Source: Gavia stellata (Eukaryota > Chordata > Aves > Gaviiformes > Gaviidae). From it: a stretch of DNA of 64,000 bases. Shown here piece after piece: positions 27,301 through 42,300 of the stretch. Numbering within the stretch: position 1 is the first letter of the stretch; each line of letters opens with the position of its first letter. A program made the translations under genes and the position numbers. The stretch lies in NCBI RefSeq assembly GCF_030936135.1, contig NC_082618.1, forward strand, positions 7,289,034 through 7,353,033, written 5' to 3'. The notes under the pieces were generated by a model that worked only from the letters and a program-made list of their open reading frames with translations, was not told where the DNA came from and ran no database searches.

Positions 27301-30300
27301 AAACGGATGTGAAACATGCAGGAGCTGACTAGGACAGTGACCCTTTTCACTAAGGACACGTGGCCTCTATTGAGGCAGAGACTTGGGCAGCCCTGAGGAC
27401 TCCCCAGTGTTCCTGGATGCACAGGCGTTCCCAAAAGTGCCTTCTCCAGCCTTGGACCGTGACTGGGCTGCAGAATTGTAAGCGGATGCAGCATCATGGT
27501 GCACAGGTGAGGCAAGCGAAGTCAGAAATAAAACTAAGCAGGCAAAGAGAAAGACAGAAGGTGGGAACCCTTGGAGATGCCTCATCTCAGAATGAAGCAA
27601 ATCAGAGCAAGTCGTGAAGATAGCCACCACCAGGCACTGCTGGATAAGTTCCCAGTTAGCTCAATCCTGACCCAGAGGGAAAAAAGCAGGACAGCTCTCA
27701 CAATCTCCACTGCTTTGAGAAGGCAGTGCCCTCATCCAGCTGCAGAGGATCATTTCCCCACGTGCGTGGTATTCATCTGATATTCTAGGACTTGGGAGAC
27801 GGAAGGAGATGAAGGGGTCCAAAAGAGACCACTGCTACTCATCTGAAAGAAAATACTGACAAGCACCCAAAGATACCCACCGCTTACAGCTACAACGTTG
27901 CCGCTCTGTCCCCCAGTACTTGCACCCATTACCAGCACGGAGTGACACCTGAACATATAGTAAGCTTCCAAAGAAGAGTACAGTAGGCAATAAATAAGAA
28001 ACACAAAAGTAAGAAACCCTCTATATTCAGCCTATTGAGAGAACTTTGTCCTCTTTTTTTTTTGGTAGACATCCTGGTGGTATTTACTGCTCACTTGTGG
28101 AAACCCTGATGCACTGTCCATACTCCCTGCCGCTGAGAAGAAAGCTTATGTAAAGCAGTGGAGGTTAAGACTGGCTCTGAACTTCAGAGCTGATGATTCC
28201 ACCACAATTTCTCTGTGTTTGCAAAGGGGTTGTTGCTCCACGGGCACCCAGCACCAGGCAAATGCAACACCTCTGTCCCTAATCAGCAGGCTGAGGGGAA
28301 ATAGGAAGGTTCCTGCAGCCGACGCACAGGGCTGAGACAGCAGATCTTTACTCTGGCCTTAGCCTTCCTAAGAGCTTTTTGGGTGGCCCTACAAGACTGA
28401 CCTCTCACAAAGAGGCTAGGAGACTTAATTCTTTAATGATGCTAAAGTATTCAGACATCTGGAGAGAAGAATTATTCAATTACTGTTGTGCCAAGGGAAA
28501 ACCTCTCTTCCCTAATCTTAGCTGCAGCTATGGAGTAATCTTTACTAGTGCATGCATGCTGCGTGATAACACAAGGAAGTATCTACTGCAGAGCACAGGC
28601 AGCAGGCAATAGCAACTGTGGGAACCTTAACTCAGCATTTCCTGACAGGGGTGATTAAAATCTCAAACTCAGTGTAATATTAACACTTTCTCAAGAGACG
28701 GACAGCACATTTGCCCTGTTTACTTTACCAATTCATAGTCTGTGCAGTAAGCTGCATGTGGTACTATCAGATTTAAGATCAATACAGACCCACTGCAAAT
28801 AAAACCAGTGGCAGAGACTCAGCTTTCTGGCTCACTTTGCCCTATCCAGCTGCTTTAAAAAAAAAGCAATAGAGCTGCTCATTGGTTCAGCCTCCTTTTT
28901 TGCATTTCTTACTGGAATCCCACACAAAGGGACATGATATTGTAAGGTAAGCAGGGCACTGGGTCAGCCTGGACTCTCCTGCCACTGCACACCTAGTAAC
29001 TTGCAATGTATAAGAGACCACAGAGAACAGCCATTCACAGAATGAAACCCCAAAAGGCTGCAGGCATAACGGACAAAACCCTAAGCACGAAACAGCCAGG
29101 CTGCAACCCAAACACTTCTTCAGCTCGCTTTGAAACCGTCCCATACCCTCCGTGCCAGCAGTGCCAAATCCAGTTACTGAGGAAGGAGCCAGACGGAGAT
29201 GGATGCCCCTCAGTGTGGGCAGATGGTACATTCTTCCAGTTCTGCATCTTCCCAGAAAACATGATGCAGCAAACTGTGAAAGAAGCAGCTATGCCAATCC
29301 TCTACTTAAACACACAGTGCCAAGGCAAATTGCCAGCACTGCACGCCACCTCTTCTTGTCACAGCAATGGCTGCAGTGTGAGCTGGCCTTCTGCAGACTT
29401 GCCATCACACTTTACTAACTCCATTCAGCTGGCTCCTAACCCTGAAATAAAGTAATGATGTTTGTGTCTTTGTATAGGGCTGCAGAAGGAAAAATAAAGT
29501 CAGCACTGAGAAGAGACGCACAAGCATGTGCTGAGCAGACTCTCTGCTTGCCGATGGGGACAGTGTGCACATCGGCAGGTCCTGGGAGAGTAATCGTTCA
29601 GCACCTCCCTGCCAAGCAAGCCACATCATAGGACTGGCACCTAGCCGCCTGCACAATGAAGAAAGCAACCACTGAGGATGGAAAACGTACCAAATCAATT
29701 GCTTGTCACCTGTGAAACAGCCAGCATCTCTACAGTAAAACCATCAGTCACCTTTGGCTTGGGCTAGGTTTGAAGCAACAGCCTCCATTTGAAAATTAGA
29801 AGGAGCCTCTCTCCCTTGCTCTGCGCTGTACATGTCCAGAGCTGTTAGGGTCTACACTTGCGGTGTTATATCTGCTTCTGAGAGCTGAACACTCTCCCAT
29901 TCTACCCTGAAAAATTCCATTCTCTGGCCCAGAAACAGCTGCCATAAAGACCGATGCCCAAGGAGCTACCTGGAGAGCACAGCTGTCAGCACAAACGAAA
30001 GAACACTGCTTGCTTCAGTCTTTTCAAGGGCTAAAGCTGGCAAGGAAGGGATCAAGGAGGCGATGACACAGTTTACACTCATTTCCCCAAAATGACACGT
30101 AAGCACTGGCACACATCCCCTGGGAGAAGAGCTGTTCCCTTCCGCCCGGCTGGGGGATGTGGGGCAGAGGTGCTGCCAGGGTGAGGGCTGCTGCCTGCGC
30201 CTGGTACAGGCAGGGCCCTTCCGAGGCCAAACAGTGCCACACAGTGGCAAACACACGGACTGCTCTGATCCCTTCCAGAGAAGGAGCTGCAAACCACCCA

Positions 30301-33300
30301 GAGATGCAGTCAGGAAGAGGGTAAGAGGCTACAGCTTCAAGGAGCAGGGAGTCCAGAGCTTCCCGAAGAGCTGCTGTCTTTATCCAGCCCACACCTTCGC
30401 AGCACGGGAGCGCTGGCAGTGACACAAATTTCAGGTTTCCTTTTCACCTGGTTATTTTCAATCCAGATCAGTTTGGTGACATGGCCACGGCACAGCCCCA
30501 TAAGCAGTCATGCCAACACAAGTGGAGTGCTGCACCGCAGCAGGCACAGGCAGCCCAAGTACAAATATCTTGGCTGCCAAAACCAGCAGTGCCTGAACCC
30601 GTGCCTTCAGCAAACCCTGCCCTTTTGCCATTGTATTTCTGATCATGCGGCCTCTCAGTATTAGTGGGGAAAGCTTTCCACGAGCCAACATTTCAAACAG
30701 ATGAAGAAATCAAGATTAATGGTAGTAATCAGACACACAATCTGTACAGGCATTGCCAGCAACCTGCACTTCAGAGAGCACAGTCCTCCACTGAACAGAC
30801 CAAGGGCAAGCCCTAGCAAACAGCGCTGCACTAGAAACAACAAGACGTCGCTGCCCCCCGCTTTGCTAGCAGTTACGCTACCTCATATGGGAGCGCTGCA
30901 AAAGAGAAACCCCTAGTGCCTCAAAAACACTCACAGCATCTTATGTCAAAGCATCTTCATCAATGATTTATGGAGAGGCTAAAGCTTGGCACGTTCCTTT
31001 CAATGATGCTGAGGAAGCAAAGGTCTCCAGAAGAGAAGCTGAGGAGAGGGAAAAACAACCAACAGCAGTAACATCTTAAAAATGCTGCAGCAATGTGCCA
31101 GAGCTTATCTTTCAAAGCTCCAAGACTTCACCCCAGTTCCACCCAGCTGAAGTCACAAACTAGTTATAAAAGTGCAAACGTATCTGAGAAGCTCTGGGCC
31201 CCGCAGTATGCGGAGAAGGTCTTCCCAGTTCTGCTAAACTCACATCCTTAACAGCCATTTTAGGACAGGCAGCCCAGAGCTCCCTGGCAAGTTCTCTTGC
31301 AAGCCGTGTGTGCCAAAGCAGTGCAAGGATTCCTAGAGGATGAGCTCCCAACCACCGCTGCCTTCGCCTGCATTCCTGTGCCTGACAAACAGAGTTCACT
31401 CAGGCTCCTCTTGCAAGGTACACAGCTCGAACCAACTGACGAGAGATACCATTAGTCAATTATTTATTTTTTTTATCCTTGCAAAAGAAAGGAAATAATC
31501 CAGCCTCTCAGCAGAACAAGCACTGCAAATATAACACCTACACTGGAAATTAAAACCACGTTTTTCACATTCCCAGTGCAAACCTCTGATCATTTGGCAC
31601 TGGGACAAGTGACCCACTTCCAGAACAAGCCTCAGAGCTTACAGGGTCACTGTTAACCCTGGTCGTCAGCATCTGACCTTGTTTCCCACCAGCAACCTCA
31701 CACAAGTTAAGAGCCCTCAGCAGAGGCATTTTACAGCATCTTCTGCTTATGCCTCTCCTATTCCATATCAGCCACGCCAGCACACGCTGCCAAGAAATGG
31801 ATGGTAACAACATGCCTTAAACATGAGAGGCACGAGGTCACCAGCTCCTCAGCCTGACCCAGGCACAGCTCCCATAGGGGAAGCCAAAACACTGGAAAAT
31901 TTAGCAACAGGAAAGCAAAACAGATCCAGTGTCATTCCACTGCATTCCAAACACATGACAACAAAGCCAACTGCTGCCTCCTGCAGTACTCACGTCGCTG
32001 GGGCTGAGGTTCCCAAGACCGTTGTCCTGCTCAGAATCCCTGCCGGACTCATGGCCCTGGGAGGAGCGGGGGTGGGAAGGATGGATCCAGATCTCCAGCC
32101 GCGTGGCATCATCTCCAACTTGTCGCAATGTGGACTTCTTGCCCTTCCCCCGGCGGCTGGGGCTCAGATCCAGCACCTGATGTTTCCGCTGCTCCATCTG
32201 CTCAGCCTAGGCAGACAGGACAGATTCAGATCACCCAGAGATCAAAGTTCAGGAAAAGTATATCCTTTCATTTACACGGAGAAATTAGCTCTTCCCCCTG
32301 CTTCAGAACCACAGTAACTCATTGACAGGTCCAGAATTTGGTTTGTGACACTATAGGACAGTGCAGGTGAGAGGTTTTCGACTCCAGCTGCCCTGGGACA
32401 AGAAAAGCTGTGTCCAGTCCTAGAAGTGTGTGACAGCCAATGTGCTCTATCTTTGAGTTGCGGTGACCCTCTGGGGCACAAAGGGACTGCAGCCTCTCTT
32501 GTCCACCCCTGTGGGGCACCTCTGGGATAAGGCAATGATCATGTTACGTGCCAAGGCCATACTGCAAACCACAGCAACCTACAGCCCTTGCTGAGCTTGG
32601 CTGTTTTACAAGTTTGCGACCCAGAAACAAGAGATTCAGCTGCCCAAACAACCCCAAAAGGAGTCTGAGGAGAGGCAGAAACGACACCATAATTCTGAAG
32701 ACTGTGCCTCTCATCTGACTCCCAACATGGAATTTCTTAGAAGTAGGTAAGTGGTCACTCCAAGCCCAAAAGCCACCATCACCCTTCTCTCTGGATCACA
32801 GCTCTCCAGTACAGAAGGGCCAGCACAGGCAGCTGCACCATCCGGCAGCCCAGCTCCAAGACTCACCTTGCGTTTTGTCTCTTCAAACAGACTCATGAGG
32901 CTCTCCTTGGCTGTGAGGATGGGGTTGCTAGCAGCCAGACTGCGCATATAATAGTAGACAGCATCCAGCTTTCTCCTCTGCAAAAACACAACCAGACTCA
33001 GAGCTGCCACTCGTTCTGGGACATTCAGAGCCAAGCTCCCACATACTTCACCTTCCCTGTCCCTCAATACACTTGCCTTCTCCTTCTATACTGCCTGGGA
33101 CAGACAGACATGCCAACAAACAGTATGACAAGCAGGACCTTGAACTCTCCATCCACATTCACAACTACGCACAACCACCAGCACAAAGCACAAGCCCTTT
33201 GCCAGGGTGAGGGAGCGCAGGTGACACCGCAGCCTGCAGACTCCCTTGCTTTAGCCCAAAGGCTGCTACAGAAACCATCAACCCAGAGGCTCACATAAAA

Positions 33301-36300
33301 CAGTCTCTCAGCAAACATCATGGTAAAGGACAACAGTATAAATACTGAATTCCTGACAGTTCAGGAAATAACCCTTTTCAACATTACCACGAATATGGAA
33401 ACGACTCCACGAGTTTCACAAAGAACAGAGGCCCAGGAAGACTGGATGGTTTGCCAGACTCCTGCCAGTGGTGGGGCAGGACGTCCCCCTCACCTCAGCC
33501 TGCTGCTGGGCTAATCCCCTCAGGCTCGAGCAACTTCTCAGCATCTTTTCTCCCACAGGCTGGCCACAGGGAATACCATGAGAAGGCACCCCCCCAAGTC
33601 TTTATGCTACAAGAGACACAGCCATTTAGGGTTTCACCCACATGCTCCTGGCCTTACAAACCACCGCAGAGGGTGGGACACTTTGCTGCTCCAAGCCCCA
33701 CACTGGGAGTCAGAAAGGTCATTCCCAGCCACAAAGGAAATGTGCTTCTGAACCCTGCAGTTCTGAACTACTCTGCTTTAAAGCAGCATCTTTCAGTGTT
33801 GCAAACGGGCAGATCCCTACCAGCTCCGAAGCCTGATGCTTCCATTATCTGAATCACAGAATCATTAAGGTTGAAAAAGACCTGTAAGATCATCAAGTCC
33901 AACCATCAACCCAACACCACCATGCCCACTAAACCATGTCCCACAGTGCCTCGTCCACACGTTCCTTGAACCCCTCCAGTGATGGTGCCTCCACCACCTC
34001 CCTGGGCAGCCTCTTCCACTGCTTCACCACTCCCTCAGTAAAGAAATTTTTCCTAATATCCAGTATAAACCTCCCCTGGCGCAACCTGAGGCCACTTCCT
34101 CTTGTCCTGATCTGCTGTCACATCTTCCTTGAAGTAAGTTTTCCTGCACGGCTGGAGTAGTCAGCTAAACTGAAACCTAAGAAAGTTGTGTGTGCGTGTC
34201 ACTTAGACCAGTGCCCACAGATTCAATGAAGACATGGCAAACAGAAACAGCATCCTGATGGCAGAATAGCCTTGAGCACAAAAGTCTCGTGCAAAACTTT
34301 AAACGCAACCCACTTTGAAAACTTTTGCACTCTCAACAGCCCACAGAACAGTCCCCAAAATGCCGATAGCCTGAGGGAGCAGCACGTATCTAACAAAGCT
34401 GCCCGAACCCACAGCAGCTGGAATCCACACAGCACATCCTGCCATCAGCTTTTTTCTTTTTAAAAAAATGACATCTGGGAGCACTGCCCTAAACAATGCC
34501 TTTCTCCGCCAGACGGAATCTCATAGCCGTCCCAGAGGCTCTCCCTATGCTTGCTACATCCTTGCATGATGAGCTTCTTACCGTGTAGATGGCCAGAAGC
34601 GCCAGCTGGTTGTACGGGCGGCCGTTTTTGGGAGCAATTTGCTGAGCCTTCAGGTACCAGCTGAGGAAGGGAAGAACCAGAGAGAAAGAGTTACCAAAAG
34701 GACATCAGGTTGCCTTCCTTGCTGTTAAGGGCACAGAATTCCCCTCACAGCGCAGCGCTGGCAGTCCCACAGGGAACAGGCCCTTGGCACAAGTGCCCTC
34801 TGCCTGCAAGAGCATGCACAGGCAGCGAGCCTGCACCCGGCCTGGAGAGGCACAGTCAGGGCACAAGACAAGAGAGAGGGGCAGATAGAGGAAATGTTCT
34901 TGGCTCAGCCTGAAGATGAGCATTTACTCAGATCCAGCAAGCGCTGTCACCCATGCAGCCTCAGTCACAGAGAACAGGCTATTCAGGGAACATTTCGCTC
35001 CCAGTCCCCTTTTTAGCTCCATGGCAGCTGGGACCAAACTTTTCTTGTTGCTTAGCTCGTTTCCAGTATATTCCAAGATACTTAATCATCCCAAGAGAAG
35101 AGGCATCTGTGCAGTGGCAGTCCATTCACCCCTCCATTCTCCTATTTTCCCTCAACTGTATTATCCACTCTCCAGCTTATATCATGCCACAGAGATCCAT
35201 CAACACCATTCAGACACGTCATGCACCCACTATATTCCCCCCAGCCTCCCTGAGATACCAGCATACTCCATGACATCCACAGATCCCAAAATGGGCAGCC
35301 TTCCCTGCCCTGTTCTCTCCAAATCTCCACAGATTTCGGGGCTCCATCCCCCATGCTGGCCTCACTTGCCGGCCACCAGACTTTGCTCCAGAAAAAACAT
35401 CAGACAAACAAGAGTGACAGCAAGCAACAAGTGCCAGTAACTCCTGATGCAGACAGAACATATGGACACATATGGGAACCTCTCCTAGCTGAAGCTACCA
35501 GAAAATACAACAGCCATTCTGCCAGCCTCAACAGCATAAATCCTCCCTGCTGCAGGATCAGCACAGGACAACTTCCACACTAGATGGCTAGAGGATGACT
35601 GGATCTGCCGGCTTGTTCTCCGAGACAGCAAAACAGTCTAGGCTACATCTTTCAGCTTCACCAGACTGCAATACAATAAAAAGGCATGGAAAGACTTCTT
35701 TGGCTAGAGGCAAGTTTAAGCGTGAAATGAGATATGTCCCTTGTAGATAGAGGAAGAGCTGCGCTCAGCGCTACAGTGAAGAACACAATACCTGCGTGCC
35801 TTTCCGTAGTTTGCGGTGTCATTTGCTTGTTCTCTGTATCGGCAAATGTCCCCTTGACAAATCATACACCTCTGAGCACTGATCAGCGCATACTTCACCT
35901 GGAAAGAAGCATTCAGTACATCATGCAGGACCTGTGCAGCCCTGGCTCACCTGCAGACCCAGCGAGCACACAGGGACTGTAGAGAGCTAAGAGGAGGTCA
36001 CTGACACACTGCAGGTCTCACAAAAGGGCAGCAGAATGAAACGACAAGGCTCTGTGGCACTGGTTCAGCATTTGTAGGGGCAAGCCAATCCCCTAAACAC
36101 CTCCTCTCTTACAACAACATCTCATCTCTCTCCAGAAGACAGTTGTTCAGTCCATGACCAATTTGAGGACAGCTGTTAGCCAAACACATCTCTCTGGGAA
36201 CAGAGCTGGACTAAAACATCCTTTCCCAGCTGTCCCTCGCACCTGCACTCACAGCTCAGGGCAATACGCTGTCAAGTGTCAGGGAGGCAGCACAACTGTT

Positions 36301-39300
36301 AGCTTTCCTTGTTCATTATTCTGGATTCCACGGACAGAAATAAGAGATGTTCAATATCTAAGGCAAAGCCAGGGAACCTTCGGATGCTTCTTTCCCTTTA
36401 TTAGCCCTCGCCACAGAGCTGGTACAAAAAAAATTCTTCTTTGCAAATGAAGCTAAGAAATGTTAATGCACCAGAGTTGGTTCAACAAGCTCTCTAACAG
36501 CTAAGAAAGATTCCCTGCAAACATATTGACATCTGTTCAGACTACAGCTGCCTACCTCTTGGCAAGGGCAGCACATTTGAGTTCAGCATATTGCATACGA
36601 CTAACAGGATAAGAAGTCTCCAGGAGGAAACCAACCTACCATTTTCCTCAGAGGCTTACTGCGGATGGCCATCCCGTCCATATAGTCCTCTAGCTTGAAC
36701 TGGTATGACACCTGCAGCTTCTGGAGTAGGCCATCGAAAAAAGAAGTGCCCTGCAAAACACACACATACTTGGATGTTACAATCCTTCTGATGATGAGCA
36801 CAAAATCACCACCCTATCCCTGCCCCGTGCAAGAAAGGTGGTCCCTCTCCCTGAGGTTTGGGCTGTTTCTCTTCAGAAAACAACAAGAAAGTTGGGGGAT
36901 CTTCAAACTCAGAGGTTTTCAAGACTGAGCTAGACAAAAATCAAGACTGACCTGATGTAGTGTATGAGGAGTCCTGCTTTGAGCAGGACGTTGGACTAAA
37001 GCCCTCCAGCAGTCCCTTCTCACCAACCTAATTCTATAAAACACATCCTCTTGGATCTGTCAGCCTACCTTCTACAAAGAGTAAACTGAGCTGCATAGTT
37101 TAATGGAATGACTTTTAAGCAAATTTGATAAAGATGGCACAAACACCTCCAGGAATGCTTCTGTTTATTTCCACTTCAGGGCATTAATTTCATTTTAGCT
37201 TAAATCAATTTTGAATTAACATAAAACACACCAAAACAAACCTGGTTTAAATTATAACAAATGTCCACCTGGACCTACACCTGCTACACTAAATCATAAT
37301 CTGTCTGAGCATTCTCTTTGCACAAGCATGGCCTAAGGCACACAGAGATATGAGTAGGATCAAGCAGGCTAGTTGTCCAGCTGTGCCATCCCATTCTAAA
37401 CACCAGCCAATCCCACCCAAAGGTTTAGTGGAGTTTGGGGATATTTGTCTATCCTTACCTCGTCTAGAAGCTGGAGCAGTTTGTTCCGAATTTCTTGGGC
37501 GTTTTCCCCTTGAGGGTCCTTGAGAAGCTGCCGAAATTTCTCAATCACCTGATAAAACGCATTCTTCCACAGCAGCTGGTCCACGTTCTGGGTATCGGAG
37601 AACTCGATATCCATCAGGATGCACCGTTCGTACAGCTGTAGCATCTCCACCCTACAGCGAAACACAATCAGCGGTCAAAACAACAGCAACTGCCCAGCCC
37701 GGGCCTGGGCTGCCAGGGAACATGTGCTGAGCCACCTGCTGCTTTTCAGCCCGCAAGCACGAGGCGTCAGCAGTTCAGCCGGCTCGCACGCTACGGCAAA
37801 TCAATGCTTCCACACGTGTCCCAGAGGGAGATGGGAGCTGTTGCCTTCAAACACGCTTCCTGCTCCCAGGAGGGCAAATCTGAAAGGACCATCTCCCTTG
37901 TACGTATGCATCAGAATGAATCAGGGCCTGGCAAAGAGCAAGCAGCTCTGCTACAGCTCAGCCACTGGGAACAGCAAGGCTCAAGTGTCCCCTGATACTA
38001 ACGCAGAGAAAGCTTGTGCGCTGCCAGGCTCTGCTCCTTCTGAGTACAAAGTCTGGCTATTAAGGGCCAGGAACAAACACACAAAGAGCCAGAGGGGCAG
38101 GAGAGGTCTTGCCATTAAAACAATTCCTCAAAAATGAACAAGAGCTGGGAACATCACACCTGAAGGAAATAAAACCTCAGAGTCCCAGAAATCACATTCC
38201 CCTCGCCAGCTACCTACAGCCTTGCCTGGACACTGGAGCAGAATTCCTCCCCTGAATTTAAGAAAATAGTTGCAGGCTAGAAACAGCTCTGCAATACATG
38301 GGGCAAGTTTATGGTAAAGGGAATCCTCAGCTGTTGCTGCCTTGGCAGCCTTATCCCTTGTAATGCTTGGAGCCCTACAGAAAACAGTGCAACAGCATAG
38401 ATGGTGAAGACTGGAGCAAAGCCACGTGGCAATGCCTGGAAGAGTCTAGCAGAATAAAAGAAGGATGCTGGTGGGTACCCGTGCAAAGCACAGAGCATGG
38501 TTCAGCTGCCCTACCCCACAGTCCCCAAATCCTGCACGCACACTCTTGGACAGCACAAACACCAACCAAGAGAATTAGACGTTTCTGCAGGTGGACATCT
38601 GATAAGCAGCACTTAGATGTAAAAGCCCCAACACAGCTCCAAAGACAGGCTGGCAGCACGCACTCAGACACAGGCAGGAGACACATCGAGGTGGATGGAC
38701 ACTGCCAGCAGGGACGGGGACAACTGTGCCTACGCTCCCAGGGCAGGGGGGTGCTTCACACAGGCCACAACAGCACTGCACAGTCTTCCCTCTCCCTCCA
38801 GACAACAGCTCTGGGTGACCTTGACACCTTGAGGAAGAACTGAAGCCTCCAGTGCTGTTTCAAGTGCAGATATATCCCACCCTATGGTCTATAGTGCAAG
38901 TCCCTAAAACACAGAACAAGCCCTGAAATGAGCTCACCTGCTAGATTTGCTGCCAGTCAGCCCTGAAAACAAGTCTCCAGAGAAGCCCCAGAGACACAGA
39001 GGTCGCAAGTAAATGTGAAAGATGCCAAGTAGAAACTTGCTACATCCGTGTTAACTATCCTCTAGAGCACCAGTGTCACTTCCCTCTCGCCAGCTGGCGT
39101 CACAAGGCTACTCCCACTGGACCGCCGTATGTCACAGGGTTGAGTGATGTCAAGAGCTAAACTACCCAGCGCTTGAAAGGTGCTGTCACTGTTACACAGC
39201 ACCAGGAACCCACACAACGCTTCGCAAGCCAACAGTTGCCACCCCTGAAGCCCACAATGCAAATCAGACAGCAGATAACTGAGGACAGGTAAGAAAGCAG

Positions 39301-42300
39301 AAGTCTGCCAGCAAATACTGAAAGCACATGAGAGCACTGGAACTGAGAGAGACCAGCTCCAGCAAGAGTAAGAAGGACCCAAGAGCTGCAGCAGGTGCTT
39401 GTCCTGCTTCCTTGCATCCCTGTGACACAGGCAAGGCATTCCACAACCATAAGAAGCCACGGCTTAGCTCCCAGCCCAGGCAAATGAGATATCTTCGCCC
39501 ACAGTTTCCTTCTGATACCCACACACCACTGACAAACAGTCCCAGCACATCAAAAGCTAGCGAGCCACTGCCACATCTCCCAGTCTCCAAGACATCAATA
39601 TCTCCAGTCTACCAGATCGCCAAGGAGCACCGTTCTCTGGATAACAGTTCTGGTAGCAGTTCACCCTGGAAATGACTTGGTCACACACCCCTCTACAGCA
39701 CAGTGACAAACCTCAGCTGGGCCATCTTCTCCAGCCCCTCTGGGCTGATGCGGTCTCTGGAAAGCAGATTGCTGAGCTGCTGCTCCTGATTCCCAGCCTC
39801 GCGGAGGAGTTTGCTGAGCTCCTGCTGCTGCATGTTCCGCATCTGCTGCTCCATCTCAGGACTCAGAGGAGTCGGAGGGAGTGGACCACACATGTACTGC
39901 CCCGCCTGGCCGGGGTACCCAGGGTAATAGGCTCCTGGGTACACACCGTTGCTTGGACCCATAGGATACTGCAGGGAGTACCCGCCATAAGGATACTGGG
40001 GGCCTTGACCGGAGGCCCGAGGGTAATAGTAGGGGTTGTCAGAGTTTTGGAACTTATAGTAGGACGTCTGGGCCTGGCGGGTTTCCGCCCAGGAGGTAGG
40101 GCTCACTTCATCATCCGTGTCTAGGAAGTGGAGCTGAGCTGTATGGCTCTTCAGGGCGGGTTTTTGGTCCGGGTTGTTCGGGTCCCACAGACGGCGAGCA
40201 GTGCCACCTCGGCCCCTGCTTCGGGGGCCTTTACTCCCAGCACCGCCAAGCAGCAGCCTGGGCCCAGGGTGACTGGGCTCGGGGGAGCCTGCGGTACTGG
40301 CAGAGAGGTCTGTGTTGGCAGGCAGGAACAGAATCCCACGGCCCCTCCCTTGGGGCTCTCTGCTCTGGCTCCTCGCCTCCGAAGCCTCTGAGTCATTGCA
40401 ACTAACAAACGCCTTCAGGGGCTTTTTTTTATCTGTATCTGCCAGACTGATATCCCTGTTCATAGTCTTGCTGTCAAATGTGACTCGAAAGGGTCCCTTG
40501 ACTTCCCTGCCGTTGCTGCTCCACTCGCTCTCACTCCTAGAAGCTCGACTCTGCTCTGAACGCTTCTTCTTGTCCGAATTCCTGATGGAGACATACGCTT
40601 CTGCCTCATCAATTCTGTCATCATCCAAGGAGTCAGTGGAGGATGCAGAGAGCTGCTTCCTAGGGCGTATTCTTTCCCTGGCACGCTCCTGTCGCCTCTC
40701 CACCCTGTCTACGAGCGGGGCTCCATCTACACTGTTGTTGCTTCCAGCTGAGCTTGTGCTGCAGGTGCGGTACCGGCTCCGCCGCTTGTCAGAACGGGAG
40801 TACCGTTTGGTAGAGCCCAGCTTCCCCTGCATCACCTCGTCACTTGTTCTCCTTACCCTGTCGCTTCGCTCTATTCGTCTTCCTTTTTCTCCCCTTGAGG
40901 CTTTCACTCCTTCTCCTGCCTGGCTCCCCTCTCTATCCTCCTTGCTTGATTTGGTTTTCCTGTTATTGTCTTTTCCAGTACTTTTCTCAGTCTCTTCATC
41001 TCTCTCGACTTGCAGCTGCTCCATCTTACCGGTGACTTCATCAGTAGCTGACCGCAGGACTGGTTCTTTAGCAGCTGAATGCAGGCGTTTCCCAGGCTGG
41101 TAGATCTGCTGGTCCGGCTTCTTGGTTCTCCTGGTGGTCTTGGGACACCACTCATCTGGAGCGGGCTGCTTGGACAAGTTCTCCTGGCTCTGAAGACTAC
41201 CTTTAGTCTCTGTCTCTTCATTTTCCTGCGAAGGACCGTTCTGCTTGGGGCCATCACCTTTGCCAAAATCCTCTGTGACTGGAGCCCCTCCTCCCAAAGA
41301 GCCCTTGTTGCTGGCACTCTCCTCCTCAGCTCTGCTCCTCTCCTTCTCTGAGGCCTCATGCTTTGGTGGCACAAGTTTGCTCCGCAGCCGGGAGAGGCCA
41401 GGCTTGTAAATCTCCAGGTCTGGGCGCCTGTTGTCTTTGCGATGCCTTGGCTCCTTCACTTCCTTCATGTTTTCTGGGGAAAAAAATAGACAGAAGAAAG
41501 TTATTCCCACCACAAACCAGCCAAGGACCAAAAAAAAAAAAAAATCACGACAAATATTCAAGGAGAAATATTAAGTAAGGGCAAAGAGCCTAATGCCCTC
41601 AGGGCAGGTCCAAGGGAACGGATCTGAAATTCTCTGTCAAGGTTTACAGGAAATCACAGAGCAAGAGTAGGAAATGAGAAAGTATAACAACGCTGACCAA
41701 ATCCTTAGCCTGATTCATTCACAAAACACGTCCCGCAATGGTTTTGCCTCAAAGAGCCAGCAAGCTGAGAAAGCATCCGAAAAAGCACAAGACTGAAGCA
41801 CGCATATGCAAGTACCAGGCATAAAGTTTTAGCGTTACAGGTTTCAGCAGCAGCTGCCTGCCGCTGGTGCAGGAGCCTTTCTCTCTGCAGGTGCTGCTGT
41901 CTCCAACAGCCCCCCACTCTGCCAACAGATCGTTTGGCGTCAAAGATGCATTCTCGCCCCTTGCTCGCAACCCGGTAACGTTTCTCTGCTCCTCTGTAAC
42001 TGTAGTTACACAAAACCTCCTTAGAAAACACCGCCTAGACAACAGAGCACCACACGTAATTAAACGTTTCACCAAAGCCGGGCTGTTACGCGCTGCATTT
42101 CCTCAACTTCCTCCTCTTGTCAGTAACTTGTACCAGCCCGTACCACCGAACCTCAGCCACGCGAAAGCCACCGCTACCAGGGGCTCGGCCCCGGAGGCGG
42201 CAGAGAGGCCCCCAAGGGCGGCAAGGACCGACCTGACCCCGGGGCAAAGCCGCGCCGGCTGCCGCTGCTCGCCGCGGGCGCCCCGCAGCCTCCCAGCGGC

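Larger units (their letters stand above)
16324..31993 (-). other. SMG6: SMG6 intron 8 (15.7 kb)
   Basis: No coding exon was recognised. Contents: a CpG island at about 16537-16960, an old CR1-like LINE fragment at about 22536-23045, overlapping hairpins at 26105-26147, an AT-rich stretch around 21890-22110, and scattered poly-A/T runs. The rest looks like plain unique intron. Confidence 0.75.

Noticed and set aside
38367-38843. 158-codon plus-strand frame in SMG6 intron 2
   Set aside because: No domain, no splice or promoter context, and the composition of ordinary intron.
40312-41103. 263-codon plus-strand frame opposite SMG6
   Set aside because: Mirror of SMG6 exon 2 on the other strand. 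Its Leu/Ser-rich composition is the antisense of the Glu/Lys/Arg/Ser-rich coding sequence.
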